A DNA stretch of 64,000 bases from Porticoccaceae bacterium (GCA_029248755.1 JAQWIR010000010.1:1-64000), one strand, 5' to 3'. Positions 1 through 12,344 are shown, counted from the first letter of the stretch. Made by a program: numbers and translations. Notes: generated from the letters alone by a model not told the origin.

Positions 1-291
1 AATCATTATCTAACATTATTAATCAATATGAAGATTTTGGGAGAAAAAATAAAAAACAAATCACAGAACTATTGTCTTAATAACTTAGTTAATAACTAAG
101 TAAATAATAAGAACATTAAGGGAAATTTAAGAAAATAATGCTTGTTACTTATGATTTTCAATAGACACAAGTTTGTGAAACAAACTGTGAAAGTAGGATT
201 TAAAAACTTAATAAAAACAATAGGTTAGAAAAGTGTGAAACAGTTGGTTGATTTATAACCTATTGATTTTAAACGGATTTTTTTACTCTGG
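1..291. other. AT-rich intergenic stretch downstream of guaA
   Basis: There is no open frame of useful length on either strand, no tRNA-like fold and no recognisable RNA family. The stretch is much richer in A and T than the coding DNA beside it. Its only clear structure is the 19-base inverted repeat listed separately. The short word GTGAAA recurs a few times between 174 and 240. No strong terminator for guaA is visible. Confidence 0.6.
83..101. repeat. Perfect 9-bp inverted repeat around one central base
   Basis: ACTTAGTTA is followed by one A and then TAACTAAGT, a perfect dyad. It lies about 190 bp past the guaA stop codon. It lacks a GC-rich stem or a U-tract, so it is a poor intrinsic terminator. 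A protein-binding dyad is possible, but nothing in the window names a regulator. Confidence 0.4.
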
Positions 292-1869
292 TCACTCCCA
301 CTCTATAGTGGCCGGTGGCTTACTAGAAACATCATAAGTAACACGGGAAACATCGGCAATTTCATTGATAATCCGATTAGAGACTTTTTCCAATAGATCG
401 TAAGGCAAATGCGCCCAGCGAGCGGTCATAAAGTCGACGGTTTCCACCGCGCGCAAGGCTATGACCCATTCGTAGCGGCGACCATCACCCACCACACCAA
501 CGGATTTAACCGGCAGGAATACGGCAAAGGCTTGACTGGTTTTATGGTACCAACCGCTATTGTGTAGCTCTTCAATAAAGATAGCATCGGCTTCGCGGAG
601 TATATCGGCGTATTCTTTTTTCACTTCACCGAGAATGCGCACGCCTAAACCGGGGCCGGGGAACGGATGGCGATAAACCATATCATAGGGCAATCCCAAT
701 TCTAGCCCGATCTTGCGGACTTCGTCTTTAAACAGTTCGCGTAATGGTTCAACTAACTTCAGTGCCATATCATCGGGCAGCCCGCCTACATTATGGTGGG
801 ACTTGATCACATGGGCTTTGCCAGTTTTAGAGGCGGCAGATTCAATGACATCGGGGTAAATCGTACCCTGAGCCAAGAAATTTACATTATCAATTTTTTG
901 CGATTCGGCATCGAATATATCAATGAAGGTATTGCCGATGACTTTACGTTTTTTCTCGGGGTCACTGACACCTTTTAAGCCATTAAGAAACTGATCTTGA
1001 GCATTGGCTCGAATCACCTTAACACCCATATTATCAGCGAACATTTCCATCACCGCATCGCCTTCATTCTTGCGTAACAGGCCATTATCCACAAACACAC
1101 AGGTTAGTTGATCACCGATGGCTTTATGCAATAAGGCGGCCACTACGGATGAATCAACACCCCCAGATAGACCCAGTAATACATGACTGTCGCCCACTTG
1201 CTGACGAACGCGGGCAATTTGATCTTCAATAATTGCCGCCGCCGTCCACAGGCCATCACATTGACAGATATTGTTTACAAAATTCTGAAAAATAGCCTCA
1301 CCCTGAAGGGTATGGGTTACTTCTGGGTGAAATTGAATACCATAAAAATTTCTTTTGGCATCATGCATACCCGCTATGGGGCATGAAGGCGTAGATGCCA
1401 TTAGCTCAAAGCCTTTAGGCATGGCAGTTACCTTATCGCCATGACTCATCCATACATCTAATAGGGCTTCACCCTGATCTCCTGTATGGTCTTTGGCATC
1501 TGCTAGTAATTCTGACGAATGCTCAACTTTAATTTGTGCATAACCAAATTCACGTACATCTGAACTTTCAACCTTACCGCCTAACTGACTGGCCATGGTT
1601 TGCATACCATAGCAAACACCTAAAACTGGCAATCCCATGGTAAATACGCATTCAGGAGCACTGGGTGCGGTTGCGCCTTCGGTAACCGACTCAGGTCCAC
1701 CGGAGAGAATAATACCGTTGGGGCTAAATTCTTTAATATCAGCTTCTGAAATATCCCAGGGGCGAATTTCTGAAAATACGCCTATTTCACGCACGCGGCG
1801 GGCACAAAGTTGAGAGTATTGAGAACCAAAATCGAGAATTAAAATTCTTTGCGACTGTAAATCAGACAT
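292..1869 (-). CDS. guaA: GMP synthase (glutamine-hydrolysing)
   Basis: Converts XMP to GMP using ATP and glutamine in the cytoplasm, the last step of guanine nucleotide synthesis. The 525-residue length is normal. The N-terminal class I amidotransferase domain has its nucleophile in GVCYGMQ near residue 86 and its His-Glu pair in QFHPEV. The ATP pyrophosphatase domain carries the PP-loop GLSGGVDSS near residue 234. The protein ends in the family's usual PPATIEWE. It lies 72 bp downstream of guaB on the same strand with a hairpin between them, so the two are probably co-transcribed with attenuation. The reading frame is intact, unlike guaB. Confidence 0.98.
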   Translation of the reverse strand: MSDLQSQRILILDFGSQYSQLCARRVREIGVFSEIRPWDISEADIKEFSPNGIILSGGPESVTEGATAPSAPECVFTMGLPVLGVCYGMQTMASQLGGKVESSDVREFGYAQIKVEHSSELLADAKDHTGDQGEALLDVWMSHGDKVTAMPKGFELMASTPSCPIAGMHDAKRNFYGIQFHPEVTHTLQGEAIFQNFVNNICQCDGLWTAAAIIEDQIARVRQQVGDSHVLLGLSGGVDSSVVAALLHKAIGDQLTCVFVDNGLLRKNEGDAVMEMFADNMGVKVIRANAQDQFLNGLKGVSDPEKKRKVIGNTFIDIFDAESQKIDNVNFLAQGTIYPDVIESAASKTGKAHVIKSHHNVGGLPDDMALKLVEPLRELFKDEVRKIGLELGLPYDMVYRHPFPGPGLGVRILGEVKKEYADILREADAIFIEELHNSGWYHKTSQAFAVFLPVKSVGVVGDGRRYEWVIALRAVETVDFMTARWAHLPYDLLEKVSNRIINEIADVSRVTYDVSSKPPATIEWE

Positions 1870-1886
1870 TTGCTTACCTTAAACAA

Positions 1887-1912
1887 AGAGGCTGCACCTT
1901 TGCGCAGCCTCT
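1887..1912 (-). terminator. Intercistronic hairpin between guaB and guaA
   Basis: AGAGGCTGC and GCAGCCTCT form a perfect 9-bp stem around an 8-base loop. On the minus strand the stem is followed by TTTGTTT, a broken U-tract. It lies between the guaB stop and the guaA ATG. A partial terminator that lowers guaA expression relative to guaB, or an mRNA processing or stability element, would both fit. Confidence 0.55.
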
Positions 1913-1941
1913 GATTATATTTTTCTACTACCTAGCTGGGT

Positions 1942-3417
<1,476 letters not shown>

Positions 3418-3458
3418 AGGGAACGCTTACCTCAGCTATTTTTAAAAGTAAGCAGTGC

Positions 3459-3488
3459 ATTATACATCGCACTACCCCCTGTAAACAA
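3459..3488 (-). promoter_or_regulatory. Sigma-70-type promoter of guaB
   Basis: On the minus strand TTGTTT (3488-3483) is followed after 18 bp by a perfect TATAAT (3464-3459). The predicted start leaves a leader of about 35 nt before the guaB ATG. Within that leader GCTTAC can pair with GTAAGC close to the GAGG ribosome binding site. No PurR-type operator is evident. Confidence 0.6.
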
Positions 3489-3565
3489 CACTTAATATTT
3501 CAACTATTGCAAGAAGAGTGAATAGACTAGTGACTTTACCTATCATCTATACCTACAATAGACCC

Positions 3566-4918
3566 ATGATAGACCAAAATACTGAACGTCAAATATTTTC
3601 CATAAGCGAACTAAACCGCAGAGTTCGGCAACTTTTAGAGCTTAACCTTCCTATACTTTGGGTAGAGGGTGAGATTTCAAATTTTGCCTGCCCTTCCTCT
3701 GGTCACTGGTATTTAAGCCTTAAAGATAAGTCGGCTCAGGTGCGTTGCGCTATGTTTAGAAATGCCAATCAACGGGTAAAATTTAGACCCGAAAATGGTA
3801 TGCAGGTGCTTGTACGCTGTAAACCCGGAATTTATGAGGATCGTGGTGAGTATCAGTTAATCGTTGAACACATGGAGGAAGCCGGCTTTGGCGCTCTTCA
3901 GCGCCAATTTGAGCAATTAAAAGCCAAACTTTCGGCCGAGGGTCTATTTGATGCTAATAATAAACGGCCTATTCCTAGCTCAATTGGCCATATTGGTGTT
4001 GTTACCTCTCCCACTGGGGCGGCGGTAAAAGATATTTTATCAGTACTTAAACGGCGCTTTCCCGCTATTAAAGTGAGTATATTCCCTACCGCGGTTCAGG
4101 GTGATGATGCACCAGCACAAATTGTTAACGCACTAACTGACGCCAATGGCTGTGAGCAATTAAACGCATTAATTGTTAGTCGCGGTGGTGGCTCTCTTGA
4201 AGATTTATGGTCATTTAATAGCGAAACTGTAGCGCGAGCGATTGCCGCTAGTCGCTTACCCATTATTAGTGCTGTAGGTCATGAAGTCGACTTTACTATT
4301 GCTGACTTTGTTGCCGATTTACGCGCACCCACACCCTCAGCGGCGGCAGAATTAGTCAGTCCCGATAGCCAGCAGATTCAAAAACAGTTTTATCGCCTAC
4401 AACAGATGCTGAGCGAGAGCTTGCAGCGTAACCTCATCGGTTTTAAGCAACAGCTGACGCATTTACAAAAACGCTTGCAACATCCGGGGAGTAAACTTCA
4501 GCAACAGGCCCAGCTTTTAGACCATTTGGATATTCGCCTTGTGCGAGCGATGCAAAACAAATTAAAAGAGTCCCAGCAAAAGAGCAACCAGTTAGTAGAT
4601 CATCTCAGGATTCAAACACCAAAAAAACAGATTCAGGATGGCAATCGGCAGATAACTGATAGCTTGAAAAAACTTATCAAAGCGATAACTCAAAAACAGC
4701 AAAGTATGCAGCTAAAACTTAAACAGAATATGCATTTATTGGATACAGTGAGTCCACTCAAAACCCTAAGCCGAGGTTATGCAGTTATACGAAACTCCGA
4801 TGGCGAAGTAGTCAACTCGGTGTCTAAAGTTAGCCATGATGATTGTCTAACAGGTCAATTAGCGGATGGTGAATTACTTCTTAAGCTGACTGATAAAAAT
4901 AATAAAACCCTCGGGTAG
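3566..4918 (+). CDS. xseA: Exodeoxyribonuclease VII large subunit
   Basis: Large subunit of ExoVII, which degrades single-stranded DNA from both ends together with XseB (not in this window). The N-terminal OB-fold covers about residues 1-110 (ISELNRRVRQLLE, LWVEGEISN). The catalytic domain includes GVVTSPTGAAV, SRGGGSLEDLWSFN and GHEVDFTIAD, followed by a long Gln/Lys-rich helical region and the terminal LSRGYAV motif. I chose ATG at 3566, giving 450 residues, because homology begins there. A GTG at 3518 would add 16 residues. It is transcribed divergently from guaB, and its stop abuts the stop of der with no base between. Confidence 0.95.
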   Translation: MIDQNTERQIFSISELNRRVRQLLELNLPILWVEGEISNFACPSSGHWYLSLKDKSAQVRCAMFRNANQRVKFRPENGMQVLVRCKPGIYEDRGEYQLIVEHMEEAGFGALQRQFEQLKAKLSAEGLFDANNKRPIPSSIGHIGVVTSPTGAAVKDILSVLKRRFPAIKVSIFPTAVQGDDAPAQIVNALTDANGCEQLNALIVSRGGGSLEDLWSFNSETVARAIAASRLPIISAVGHEVDFTIADFVADLRAPTPSAAAELVSPDSQQIQKQFYRLQQMLSESLQRNLIGFKQQLTHLQKRLQHPGSKLQQQAQLLDHLDIRLVRAMQNKLKESQQKSNQLVDHLRIQTPKKQIQDGNRQITDSLKKLIKAITQKQQSMQLKLKQNMHLLDTVSPLKTLSRGYAVIRNSDGEVVNSVSKVSHDDCLTGQLADGELLLKLTDKNNKTLG

Positions 4919-6313
4919 TTATTTTTTCTCGTTGCGCTTACTGTATTTAGTGATTTTCTTACCCCGCTGCGCTGGCTTTCCCCCAGGTTTGATCGCCTTA
5001 TTTTTGAAAGGATTTTCACTGGTTTTATATTCAACCCGAATTGGTGTTCCGTGCAAACCCAGCTGGCGACGGAATACTTTTTCTAAATATCTGGTGTACT
5101 GCGCGGGCACAGAATCTGTTTGGTTACCATGAATAATAATTACTGGGGGGTTACGTCCGCCAGCATGAGCATAGCGCAGTTTAATACGACGATTATGCAC
5201 CATAGGTGGCTGATGATCCTCTACTGCACCCTCGAGTATTTTGGTTAATCTGGTAGTGCTAAGGGCATCAGTTGCCGCGCGATAGGCATCATTAATCGAC
5301 TTATATAAATGACCAACACCCGTGCCATGAAGGGCTGAAATAAAGTGTACATCGGCAAATTCAGCAAACCGTAGTCGTCGCTTAATTTCGACTTTTATAT
5401 GCTCGCGCTTATCGACATCCAGACCATCCCATTTATTAATACCTACAACTAGGCCGCGGCCAGCATCGATAACAGAACCCATTAGGTGCAAATCTTGCTC
5501 TACCAAACCTTCTTGAGCATCTACCAGTAAAACTACTACATTGGCGTCATCAATCGCCTGTAATGTTTTAACAATAGAAAATTTTTCAATTGCCAACTTG
5601 ATGTTTTTGCGCTTTCTAATACCTGCGGTATCAATTAACGTATATTGGGTGTCTTCCCGTTCATAGTCTATGTATACAGAGTCTCTGGTGGTTCCCGGCA
5701 TATCATATACCACCACTCGATCTTCACCGAGCAATCGGTTAACTAAGGTAGATTTACCCACATTAGGGCGACCTACTACTCCAATTTTGATACTGTCACT
5801 GTGAGTTTCTTCTTCAATGACCGGAGGGAAAGGCTCAAGCAGCTCTTCCATCATAGATTTAACACCACGACCATGAGTTGCTGTGGTGGGAAACATGCCA
5901 GAAAAACCGAGCTGGTAAAAATCTGCTAGAGCTTCTGCGGGATCTAAACCGTCAATTTTATTGGCAACCAAATAGACCTTACGATTCTTTTGACGAAGCT
6001 TTTCGGCAATGGTGTAATCAGCTGCAACAATACCGGATTTACAATCAACCACAAATAGCACAATGTCGGCTTCATCCATAGCTAATAAGGATTGTTCAGC
6101 CATACCTGCATCAATACCCTGCTCTTCACCGCTTATACCGCCAGTATCTATAACCATAAAGCGACGATCAAACATCTCGCCATCGCCATATTTTCGATCG
6201 CGGGTTAGACCTGAATAGTTGGCCACCAGTGCGTCTCGACTACGAGTAAGTCGATTAAAAATGGTGGACTTACCCACATTGGGGCGTCCGACAAGAGCTA
6301 TAACTGGAATCAT
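4919..6313 (-). CDS. der: Ribosome assembly GTPase Der (EngA)
   Basis: Essential double GTPase for 50S subunit assembly. Two G domains are visible, with P-loops GRPNVGKST near residues 8 and 184, DTGG/DTAG switch motifs and NKxD signatures (NKID, NKWD). A KH-like C-terminal domain and a Lys/Arg-rich tail follow. The 464-residue length is in the usual range. The start [16 protein letters not shown] matches the family exactly. Oddly, the ATG directly follows a run of nine T that belongs to the terminator of bamB, so no Shine-Dalgarno sequence is present. Confidence 0.97.
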   Translation of the reverse strand: MIPVIALVGRPNVGKSTIFNRLTRSRDALVANYSGLTRDRKYGDGEMFDRRFMVIDTGGISGEEQGIDAGMAEQSLLAMDEADIVLFVVDCKSGIVAADYTIAEKLRQKNRKVYLVANKIDGLDPAEALADFYQLGFSGMFPTTATHGRGVKSMMEELLEPFPPVIEEETHSDSIKIGVVGRPNVGKSTLVNRLLGEDRVVVYDMPGTTRDSVYIDYEREDTQYTLIDTAGIRKRKNIKLAIEKFSIVKTLQAIDDANVVVLLVDAQEGLVEQDLHLMGSVIDAGRGLVVGINKWDGLDVDKREHIKVEIKRRLRFAEFADVHFISALHGTGVGHLYKSINDAYRAATDALSTTRLTKILEGAVEDHQPPMVHNRRIKLRYAHAGGRNPPVIIIHGNQTDSVPAQYTRYLEKVFRRQLGLHGTPIRVEYKTSENPFKNKAIKPGGKPAQRGKKITKYSKRNEKK

Positions 6314-6343
6314 AAAAAAAAAGCCGCACTGTTGATGTGCGGC
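6314..6343 (-). terminator. Intrinsic terminator after bamB, ending at the der start codon
   Basis: GCCGCAC and GTGCGGC (6323-6343) form a 7-bp GC-rich stem with a 7-base loop. On the minus strand the stem is followed by nine consecutive T (6322-6314), a textbook intrinsic terminator. The T-run ends immediately before the ATG of der. It should reduce readthrough from yfgM-bamB into der, and it takes the place of a ribosome binding site. Confidence 0.8.
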
Positions 6344-6371
6344 ATTTTACTGTATTGGGGAATAATTATCC

Positions 6372-7523
6372 CTATTGAATTTTATAGGCGCTTATTGATC
6401 CATTATTTGCTTGAACCAAAAGGGTTTCACCAATAACTATAATAGGTGTGCTAACACCACTACCACCTACTTTTGTTCGACCCATAAAAACACCTGTTTC
6501 TGTATTAAGTAGGTGTAAATAACCCTCGGCATCAGCTACCGCAATACTGTCACCAAAAGATACAGGACCAGTAAGCTCACGATATTGAAGTTGGTTATTT
6601 TCCCAAATTTCTTGGCCATTACCGGCTTTAAACGCTCTGACTGCATCGTTTTTTGCCTCGGTTACAAATAATTTACCATCACTAAAAGCTGGACTGTAAT
6701 GTGAGGAGCTATCTTGGAACCAAAGGTTTCTTCCAGTGCCGCGAGTCAAGGCCCCCAAACGACCCTGATAACTAACCGAGTAGATAATGTCTCCAACCAG
6801 AATGGGCTCACCGTCAACATCAATCATTCGCTCAAGTTCTGTTCGACCCTTAGGTAACGCCAAACGAGTTTCCCATACAAGCGATCCATTTTCGGTATTA
6901 AAAGCGATTAGCTTTCCATTATCGAATGCAGCAATCACTATATTGTTTAAAATCATGGATGAACTATTGCCGCGAACACTTAAAATTGGTGCACCAGCAT
7001 CATGTTGCCAAAGTTCTTTGCCGGTCTGAGCATCAAAGGCATATAGGCGATTATCAATACTCTGAGCGACAACTATTTTTTGGTTAACAGCGGGGCTTGA
7101 GAGAACTTCAGAGCTAACAGAAGAAGACCATAACACCGAGCCATCTTTTGCATTAAGGGCATAAATCTGGCCCTCGATAGTTCCCAAAACCAGCTTCTGA
7201 GCACCGTAACCAACACCTCCAGAAACGGATAAATCCAAATCTACAGACCATTGTTGCTTGCCAGTTTGAACATCTAAGGCAACAACAGAACCACCGTGAT
7301 CCGCCGCAAATAGCAAGCTATCACTTACAGCCATTCGTAAATTTGGCCAATATTCTTTATTGTTTGATACCGCTTTTACTGACCAAACCGAACTCAACTC
7401 AAACTGCTGATCAATGTTTTCTAATTTAGCTGGCTCTATTTCGTCACTGCCACCCAAAAAACTACAACCTGTTAACAAAACTGAACTCAGTGTTGTAGCA
7501 AATAATGACCTACTAATTTTCAT
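6372..7523 (-). CDS. bamB: Outer membrane assembly lipoprotein BamB
   Basis: Accessory lipoprotein of the BAM complex, which inserts beta-barrel proteins into the outer membrane. A signal peptide ends in the lipobox LLTGC at about residue 20. The rest is an eight-bladed beta-propeller of PQQ-like repeats with recurring A-x-D/N-x-x-T/D-G-x-x-x-W signatures (for example ALDVQTGKQQW, ALNAKDGSVLW, AFDAQTGKELW). The 383-residue length is normal. Its ATG overlaps the stop of yfgM by one base (TAATG), so the two are translationally coupled. A strong terminator follows it. Confidence 0.95.
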   Translation of the reverse strand: MKISRSLFATTLSSVLLTGCSFLGGSDEIEPAKLENIDQQFELSSVWSVKAVSNNKEYWPNLRMAVSDSLLFAADHGGSVVALDVQTGKQQWSVDLDLSVSGGVGYGAQKLVLGTIEGQIYALNAKDGSVLWSSSVSSEVLSSPAVNQKIVVAQSIDNRLYAFDAQTGKELWQHDAGAPILSVRGNSSSMILNNIVIAAFDNGKLIAFNTENGSLVWETRLALPKGRTELERMIDVDGEPILVGDIIYSVSYQGRLGALTRGTGRNLWFQDSSSHYSPAFSDGKLFVTEAKNDAVRAFKAGNGQEIWENNQLQYRELTGPVSFGDSIAVADAEGYLHLLNTETGVFMGRTKVGGSGVSTPIIVIGETLLVQANNGSISAYKIQ

Positions 7524-8212
7524 TAAGAATCGCCTTGTGTCTCAACTGTATCGTTTTCCGGCTTAGCCTGGCTCATTTTAAGGCGAAGAATCGACATTTG
7601 CCGAGTATTTCCAGATTCCTCTGTATCAATGGCTGTCTGATAGGCAGTGTAAGCCGCTTCGTAGTGACCAAGAGAAATATGGAAGTCACCTTTGGCTTCT
7701 TCGTATACAGAGGTCATTTTTCCTGCATCTTGATCTCCAAGTATTGCAAGAGCTTTATCAGTATTTCCTCTAGCCGCTTCAACTCGCGCCAATCGCAAAA
7801 TTGCCAATCCTTTAAGATCAGCAGACGGACCATTATTAATAACCCACTCTAATTCACTTGCCGCCTGATCTAAGTTATCAGCATTGACCGCCAATTTGGC
7901 TTTTAAAAGCGCTGCTAGATGTGCGTAGCCAGAGTCACCATACTGCTCTTTGAGCTGATCAGCAGTAGCATTAATTTGCTGCTGTTGATCATCACTCAAA
8001 GGCTGGTCAGCCTCCGTAGTTGCTACATCAATCATCGCTGTATAAATCGCAGAACCTTCTTCTGCATACTGCTGCTGAGAGTCCTGCCATCCTTGCCAAC
8101 TGAGTGTGCCGCCTATAGCAATAACTGCCGCTGCAACGAGTTTTAGCCCGTTATCAACCCACCACTGCTTAAATGCTTCAATTTGCTCTTCTTCAGATAA
8201 ATGATCTGCCAC
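7523..8212 (-). CDS. yfgM: YfgM-like TPR inner membrane protein
   Basis: In E. coli YfgM is an inner membrane protein with a periplasmic TPR domain that associates with PpiD and the Sec translocon. Here a short cytoplasmic N-terminus (SEEEQIEAFKQWW) is followed by one membrane segment (about residues 21-40) and a periplasmic TPR-like region (about 50-215). The start is GTG, preceded by GAGGAA. It sits between hisS and bamB in the conserved order and overlaps bamB by one base. The 229-residue length is normal. Confidence 0.9.
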   Translation of the reverse strand: MADHLSEEEQIEAFKQWWVDNGLKLVAAAVIAIGGTLSWQGWQDSQQQYAEEGSAIYTAMIDVATTEADQPLSDDQQQQINATADQLKEQYGDSGYAHLAALLKAKLAVNADNLDQAASELEWVINNGPSADLKGLAILRLARVEAARGNTDKALAILGDQDAGKMTSVYEEAKGDFHISLGHYEAAYTAYQTAIDTEESGNTRQMSILRLKMSQAKPENDTVETQGDS

Positions 8213-8221
8213 AATAGTTCC

Positions 8222-9496
8222 TCAATTTTCAAAATTTGTTGTTAAAAAATTGACCAATTTTATTTGATCAACTGTTTCCTGGGGTCGCTCCTGTCTAAGG
8301 AACTTTACTTGCACGGTATTGGACGATAATTCATCCTCACCTATAATTATTGCCACCTCAGCACCGCTTTTATCCGCTTTTTTGATCTGCGATTTAAAGC
8401 TGCCACCGCCACAGTGGGCCTCTATTCGAACATTTGGAAGTTCTGTTCGCAACTGCTCGGCAAGTTGCATGGCTTGATGTCTAACATCGCCTACCGCAAC
8501 CAAATAGAGGTCGACTTGCTGGGCGACACTATCGGGCACTAAGGCCAACTCGTCAAGCAACATTATTAAACGCTCTATACCAATCGCAAAACCCACTGCT
8601 GGACAAGGTTTTCCACCTAGCAATTCTACCAAGCTATCAAAGCGTCCACCGGCACAAATAGTACCCTGAGCACCTAGCTCTGTGGTTACCCATTCAAACA
8701 CGGTTTGGGAATAGTAATCCAACCCTCTTACCAGCTTAGGGTTAATTACGTAACTCACACCGGCATTATCGAGTATGGTACAAATTTGATCAAAGTGCTG
8801 TTTCGACTCCGTACCTAAATAGTCACTAAGAACTGGAGCATTCTTTAATAACGATTGAGTGTCTGGATTTTTGCTATCCAAAATACGCAATGGATTACTG
8901 GTTAAACGTCGCTGACTATCTTCATCTAAATCATTTTTATAAGCGCCGAGATATTCAACAAGAGCTTGTCGGTAAGCCCCGCGCTCTTCAGCTGTTCCTA
9001 AGGAGTTAATTTGTAACTCAAGGGCCTGCTCTATATTGAGTTCACGCCACAGGCGTGCAGTTAGTAATAGTAGCTCTGCATCTATGTCTGGGCCTCGCAA
9101 ACCAAAGGCTTCAACACCAATTTGATGGAACTGGCGCAGACGACCTTTTTGCGGACGTTCATGGCGAAACATCGGGCCTGTATACCATAGGCGTTGCGTT
9201 TGATTATGCAAAAGGCCATTTTCAATACAGGCGCGAACACAGCCGGCTGTGCCTTCAGGGCGCAGACTTAAACGATCGCCATTGCGATCATCAAAACTGT
9301 ACATTTCTTTTTCGACGATGTCGGTAACTTCACCCACAGCGCGCTTAAATAAATCTGTTTTTTCTAAGATTGGAAAGCGAATCTCTTTATAACTGTAGGC
9401 CGCAAGAATACGAGCCAAGGTCCGCTCAACATACTGCCAAGTAGCAGATTGCTCTGGGAGTAAATCGTTCATTCCCCGTATCGACTGGATTTTCAT
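8222..9496 (-). CDS. hisS: Histidyl-tRNA synthetase
   Basis: Class II synthetase that charges tRNA-His in the cytoplasm. Motif 2 ([19 protein letters not shown]), the histidine-specific LVRGLDYY segment, the GGRFDSL motif and the C-terminal anticodon-binding domain (about residues 325-420) are all visible. The 424-residue length is normal and the ATG start gives the typical [15 protein letters not shown]-terminus. It follows ispG by 30 bp and precedes yfgM by 9 bp, as part of one long minus-strand transcription unit. Confidence 0.98.
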   Translation of the reverse strand: MKIQSIRGMNDLLPEQSATWQYVERTLARILAAYSYKEIRFPILEKTDLFKRAVGEVTDIVEKEMYSFDDRNGDRLSLRPEGTAGCVRACIENGLLHNQTQRLWYTGPMFRHERPQKGRLRQFHQIGVEAFGLRGPDIDAELLLLTARLWRELNIEQALELQINSLGTAEERGAYRQALVEYLGAYKNDLDEDSQRRLTSNPLRILDSKNPDTQSLLKNAPVLSDYLGTESKQHFDQICTILDNAGVSYVINPKLVRGLDYYSQTVFEWVTTELGAQGTICAGGRFDSLVELLGGKPCPAVGFAIGIERLIMLLDELALVPDSVAQQVDLYLVAVGDVRHQAMQLAEQLRTELPNVRIEAHCGGGSFKSQIKKADKSGAEVAIIIGEDELSSNTVQVKFLRQERPQETVDQIKLVNFLTTNFEN

Positions 9497-9526
9497 CTGT
9501 GTATCCCCAAAGCGCTTATTCCTTTA

Positions 9527-10651
9527 TTAGCCTTTAGCTATTATGTTCTGTTGCTCAGTTTCAAGTTGAGCCTGTTTAACCTCAGCCTTAGCACGAATTT
9601 CTTTTTCTAATTGGTCTACCAGGTTTTCCTGCTCAATCTTATGGTCTGGCTTACCATCCAGATACACTAGATTATCTGGCGTTCCACCGGTTAAACCAAA
9701 GTCAGACTCTTTTGCTTCTCCTGGGCCATTCACTATACAGCCAATAATAGATACATCCATAGGTACGGTGATATCTTCCAGCCTATTTTCTAACTCATTA
9801 ACCGTTTTAATCACATCAAAATTTTGCCGCGAGCAACTTGGGCAGGCAATAAAATTAATACCTTTACTACGCAATCTAAGACTGCGCAACATATCCCATG
9901 CCACACGGGCCTCTTCAGCTGGGTCGGCGGCCAGTGAAATTCGAATCGTATCGCCGATACCATCCATTAATAATGCGCCTAAACCAACAGCAGATTTTAC
10001 CGTACCCGAGCGCAACCCACCGGCCTCAGTAATACCTAAATGTAACGGCTGCTCAATTCGTTTAGCTAAGTCGCGATACGCATCAACCGCCATAAATATA
10101 TCAGATGCTTTTACGCTGACTTTAAAATCTGGGAAGTTATATTTATCTAATAAGTCGACATTGCGCATCGCTGATTCGACCATCGCTTCAGCTGTAGGTT
10201 CACTGTATTTACGCAATAAATCTTTACCCAATGAACCGGCATTAACGCCAATTCTAATAGGAATATTTTTATCCTTAGCTTTAGCAATTACCTCTCGTAG
10301 GCGATCTTCGCGGGTAATATTACCCGGATTAATACGCAGGCAATCCACCCCTAAGTCAGCAACTCGCAGCGCAATATGGTGGTCAAAATGAATATCTGCA
10401 ACTAGGGGAATATTTACTTTGGCGCGAATTTGACCAAAGGCTTCAGCCTCTTCGAGGGAAGGAACAGAGACTCGGACAATATCCGCGCCAGCCTGTTGAA
10501 TTCGTTCAATTTGCGCCACAGTTGCCGCCACATCTGAAGTGCTGGTATTGGTCATACTCTGCACAGAGATAGGTGCATCACCGCCCACAGGCACATCACC
10601 GACCATAATTTGTCGAGATTTGCGTCTTACTATGGGGTTTTCGCTAAACAC
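9527..10651 (-). CDS. ispG: 4-hydroxy-3-methylbut-2-enyl diphosphate synthase
   Basis: Iron-sulfur enzyme of the MEP isoprenoid pathway that converts MEcPP to HMBPP. The TIM-barrel N-terminal part starts at [13 protein letters not shown]. The cluster-binding cysteines are in ACPSCSRQ (near residue 270) and in GCIVNGPGE. The 374-residue length is normal. The start codon is GTG with only a weak upstream AAGAGA. It lies between rlmN and hisS in the conserved gammaproteobacterial order; the pilF and rodZ genes often found here are absent. Its cluster is presumably supplied by the isc operon upstream. Confidence 0.97.
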   Translation of the reverse strand: MFSENPIVRRKSRQIMVGDVPVGGDAPISVQSMTNTSTSDVAATVAQIERIQQAGADIVRVSVPSLEEAEAFGQIRAKVNIPLVADIHFDHHIALRVADLGVDCLRINPGNITREDRLREVIAKAKDKNIPIRIGVNAGSLGKDLLRKYSEPTAEAMVESAMRNVDLLDKYNFPDFKVSVKASDIFMAVDAYRDLAKRIEQPLHLGITEAGGLRSGTVKSAVGLGALLMDGIGDTIRISLAADPAEEARVAWDMLRSLRLRSKGINFIACPSCSRQNFDVIKTVNELENRLEDITVPMDVSIIGCIVNGPGEAKESDFGLTGGTPDNLVYLDGKPDHKIEQENLVDQLEKEIRAKAEVKQAQLETEQQNIIAKG

Positions 10652-10731
10652 AGTATTTAATCTCTTGGCTTCTTTATGTTTTCAGTATCTAACTTTTCGA
10701 TGTCTTAGCTTTCGAAATACCTTTAGATCTA

Positions 10732-11901
10732 CTAGTCTAGCAGTTTAATCGGTACTTCTTTAGCCGCCAGCTTATCCTTATATCGCTGCTGGCGTTTGGT
10801 ACGATCATTGACCTCACCAGCTAGTTGACCACAGGCTGCAGCTATATCGTCACCGCGGGTTGTACGAACGGTTACAGTGTACCCTTCCCCCTGCAGAATG
10901 TCTCGAAAACGATTAAGTGCTGTATTGGTCACTCGCTTGTAATCAGAACCCGGAAATGGGTTAAAAGGAATAAGATTTATCTTACAGGGTAGGTCTTTAA
11001 GTAATACCGCCAATTCTCGAGCATGTACAGAGCGATCATTCACCTGATCCATCAACGTATATTCGACCGTTGCTTTACGCCGATTATCAGGCATTTTTTC
11101 AATATAATTTTTAGCGCTATCAACAAATTGTTTTAGATTATATTTACGATTAATGGGCACTAACTCATTGCGCAATTCATCGTTGGGCGCATGCAGTGAA
11201 ATTGCCAGTGACACATCAGTTACACCGGCCAATTGATCCAAAGCGGGAACTACACCTGCAGTACTCAAAGTGACACGACGCTTAGACAGACCATAAGCAT
11301 TATCTTCCATCATCAAGTTCATGGCATCGACCACATTATTGAAGTTCATCAGTGGCTCACCCATACCCATCATCACTACATTGCTAACCCTGCGTGGAGC
11401 CTTGGCTGCAAATTGATCAAATGATTGAGCGGCAATCCACAGCTGACCAATAATCTCGGCAGTATCTAAATCTCGGTTAAAGCCCTGCTTTCCCGTGGCG
11501 CAAAAACTACAGTCCAGAGCACAGCCAATTTGTGATGATACACACAGCGTTCCGCGATCCTTTTCAGGGATATAGACCATCTCAATACAGCTTCCACCTT
11601 CGACTTTAATCAGCCACTTGCGAGTGCCGTCCGTGGAATCCTGACAGCTAACTACCTCTGGCAAGCGTATTTCAGCCGTTTCTTGAAGTTTTTCACGCAG
11701 TGATTTAGACAGATTGGTCATCTGATCAAAATCCTGCTCACCCATCTGGTGAATCCATTTCACCATTTGCGTGGCACGAAAACGCTTCTCTCCCAACTGC
11801 TCAAAGAAATCGCCTAGCTTGGAAACAGAAAGCCCCAACAGGTTGGTTTTAACCAGTTGGGGCGTAAACTGCTCAGCTGTATTTAATGCACTATCAGGCA
11901 T
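10732..11901 (-). CDS. rlmN: 23S rRNA/tRNA adenine-C2 methyltransferase RlmN
   Basis: Radical SAM enzyme that methylates C2 of A2503 in 23S rRNA and A37 in some tRNAs. The cluster motif [11 protein letters not shown] is present, followed by GMGEPLMNF and the SLHAPND segment. Two further cysteines expected for the ping-pong mechanism lie near the C-terminus (AACGQL) and after the barrel. The 389-residue length is slightly above E. coli because of an N-terminal extension. It lies 17 bp downstream of ndk and is probably co-transcribed with it. Confidence 0.97.
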   Translation of the reverse strand: MPDSALNTAEQFTPQLVKTNLLGLSVSKLGDFFEQLGEKRFRATQMVKWIHQMGEQDFDQMTNLSKSLREKLQETAEIRLPEVVSCQDSTDGTRKWLIKVEGGSCIEMVYIPEKDRGTLCVSSQIGCALDCSFCATGKQGFNRDLDTAEIIGQLWIAAQSFDQFAAKAPRRVSNVVMMGMGEPLMNFNNVVDAMNLMMEDNAYGLSKRRVTLSTAGVVPALDQLAGVTDVSLAISLHAPNDELRNELVPINRKYNLKQFVDSAKNYIEKMPDNRRKATVEYTLMDQVNDRSVHARELAVLLKDLPCKINLIPFNPFPGSDYKRVTNTALNRFRDILQGEGYTVTVRTTRGDDIAAACGQLAGEVNDRTKRQQRYKDKLAAKEVPIKLLD

Positions 11902-11918
11902 TATTTATCTCGCAATAA

Positions 11919-12344
11919 TTAACGAGCACAAATCTCGTTATCGTCAAAGAAGTATGCAACTTCACGCGCGGCTGAGGTTTCAGAATCTGAACCATGCACA
12001 GCATTAGCATCAATAGAAGTAGCAAAATCAGCACGAATAGTACCAGCATCTGCTTCTTTAGGGTTAGTTGCACCCATTAGATCGCGGTTTTTCAAAATAG
12101 CGCCTTCACCTTGTAAAACCTGAACTGAAACAGGGCCAGAAGTCATAAAAGCAACTAAATCTTTAAAGAATGGACGCTCGCTGTGCTCAGCATAAAAACC
12201 CTCAGCTTGAGCTTGAGAAAGCTGTTGCATTTTAAGCGCAATAACCTGTAGGCCAGAGGCTTCAAAGCGGCTAAGAATTTGACCCACAGCATTTTTTGCT
12301 ACGGCATCAGGTTTAATAATAGAAAGGGTGCGTTCAACGGCCAT
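11919..12344 (-). CDS. ndk: Nucleoside diphosphate kinase
   Basis: Transfers gamma-phosphate between nucleoside tri- and diphosphates through a phosphohistidine. The start [15 protein letters not shown] and the active-site motif NAVHGSDS (His near residue 117) are clear. The 141-residue length is standard. A 122-bp gap separates it from iscX upstream, which leaves room for its own promoter, though none stands out. rlmN follows at 17 bp. Confidence 0.98.
   Translation of the reverse strand: MAVERTLSIIKPDAVAKNAVGQILSRFEASGLQVIALKMQQLSQAQAEGFYAEHSERPFFKDLVAFMTSGPVSVQVLQGEGAILKNRDLMGATNPKEADAGTIRADFATSIDANAVHGSDSETSAAREVAYFFDDNEICAR

Noticed and set aside
1-291. Origin, attachment site or end of a mobile element in the AT-rich start
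   Set aside because: No DnaA-box cluster, integrase, tRNA or terminal repeats; only one short dyad and ordinary AT-richness.
9768-10391. A 207-codon open frame on the plus strand inside ispG
   Set aside because: It is fully antisense to a strongly conserved gene, resembles no family, and is Ser/Arg/Ile-rich as expected of a shadow frame.
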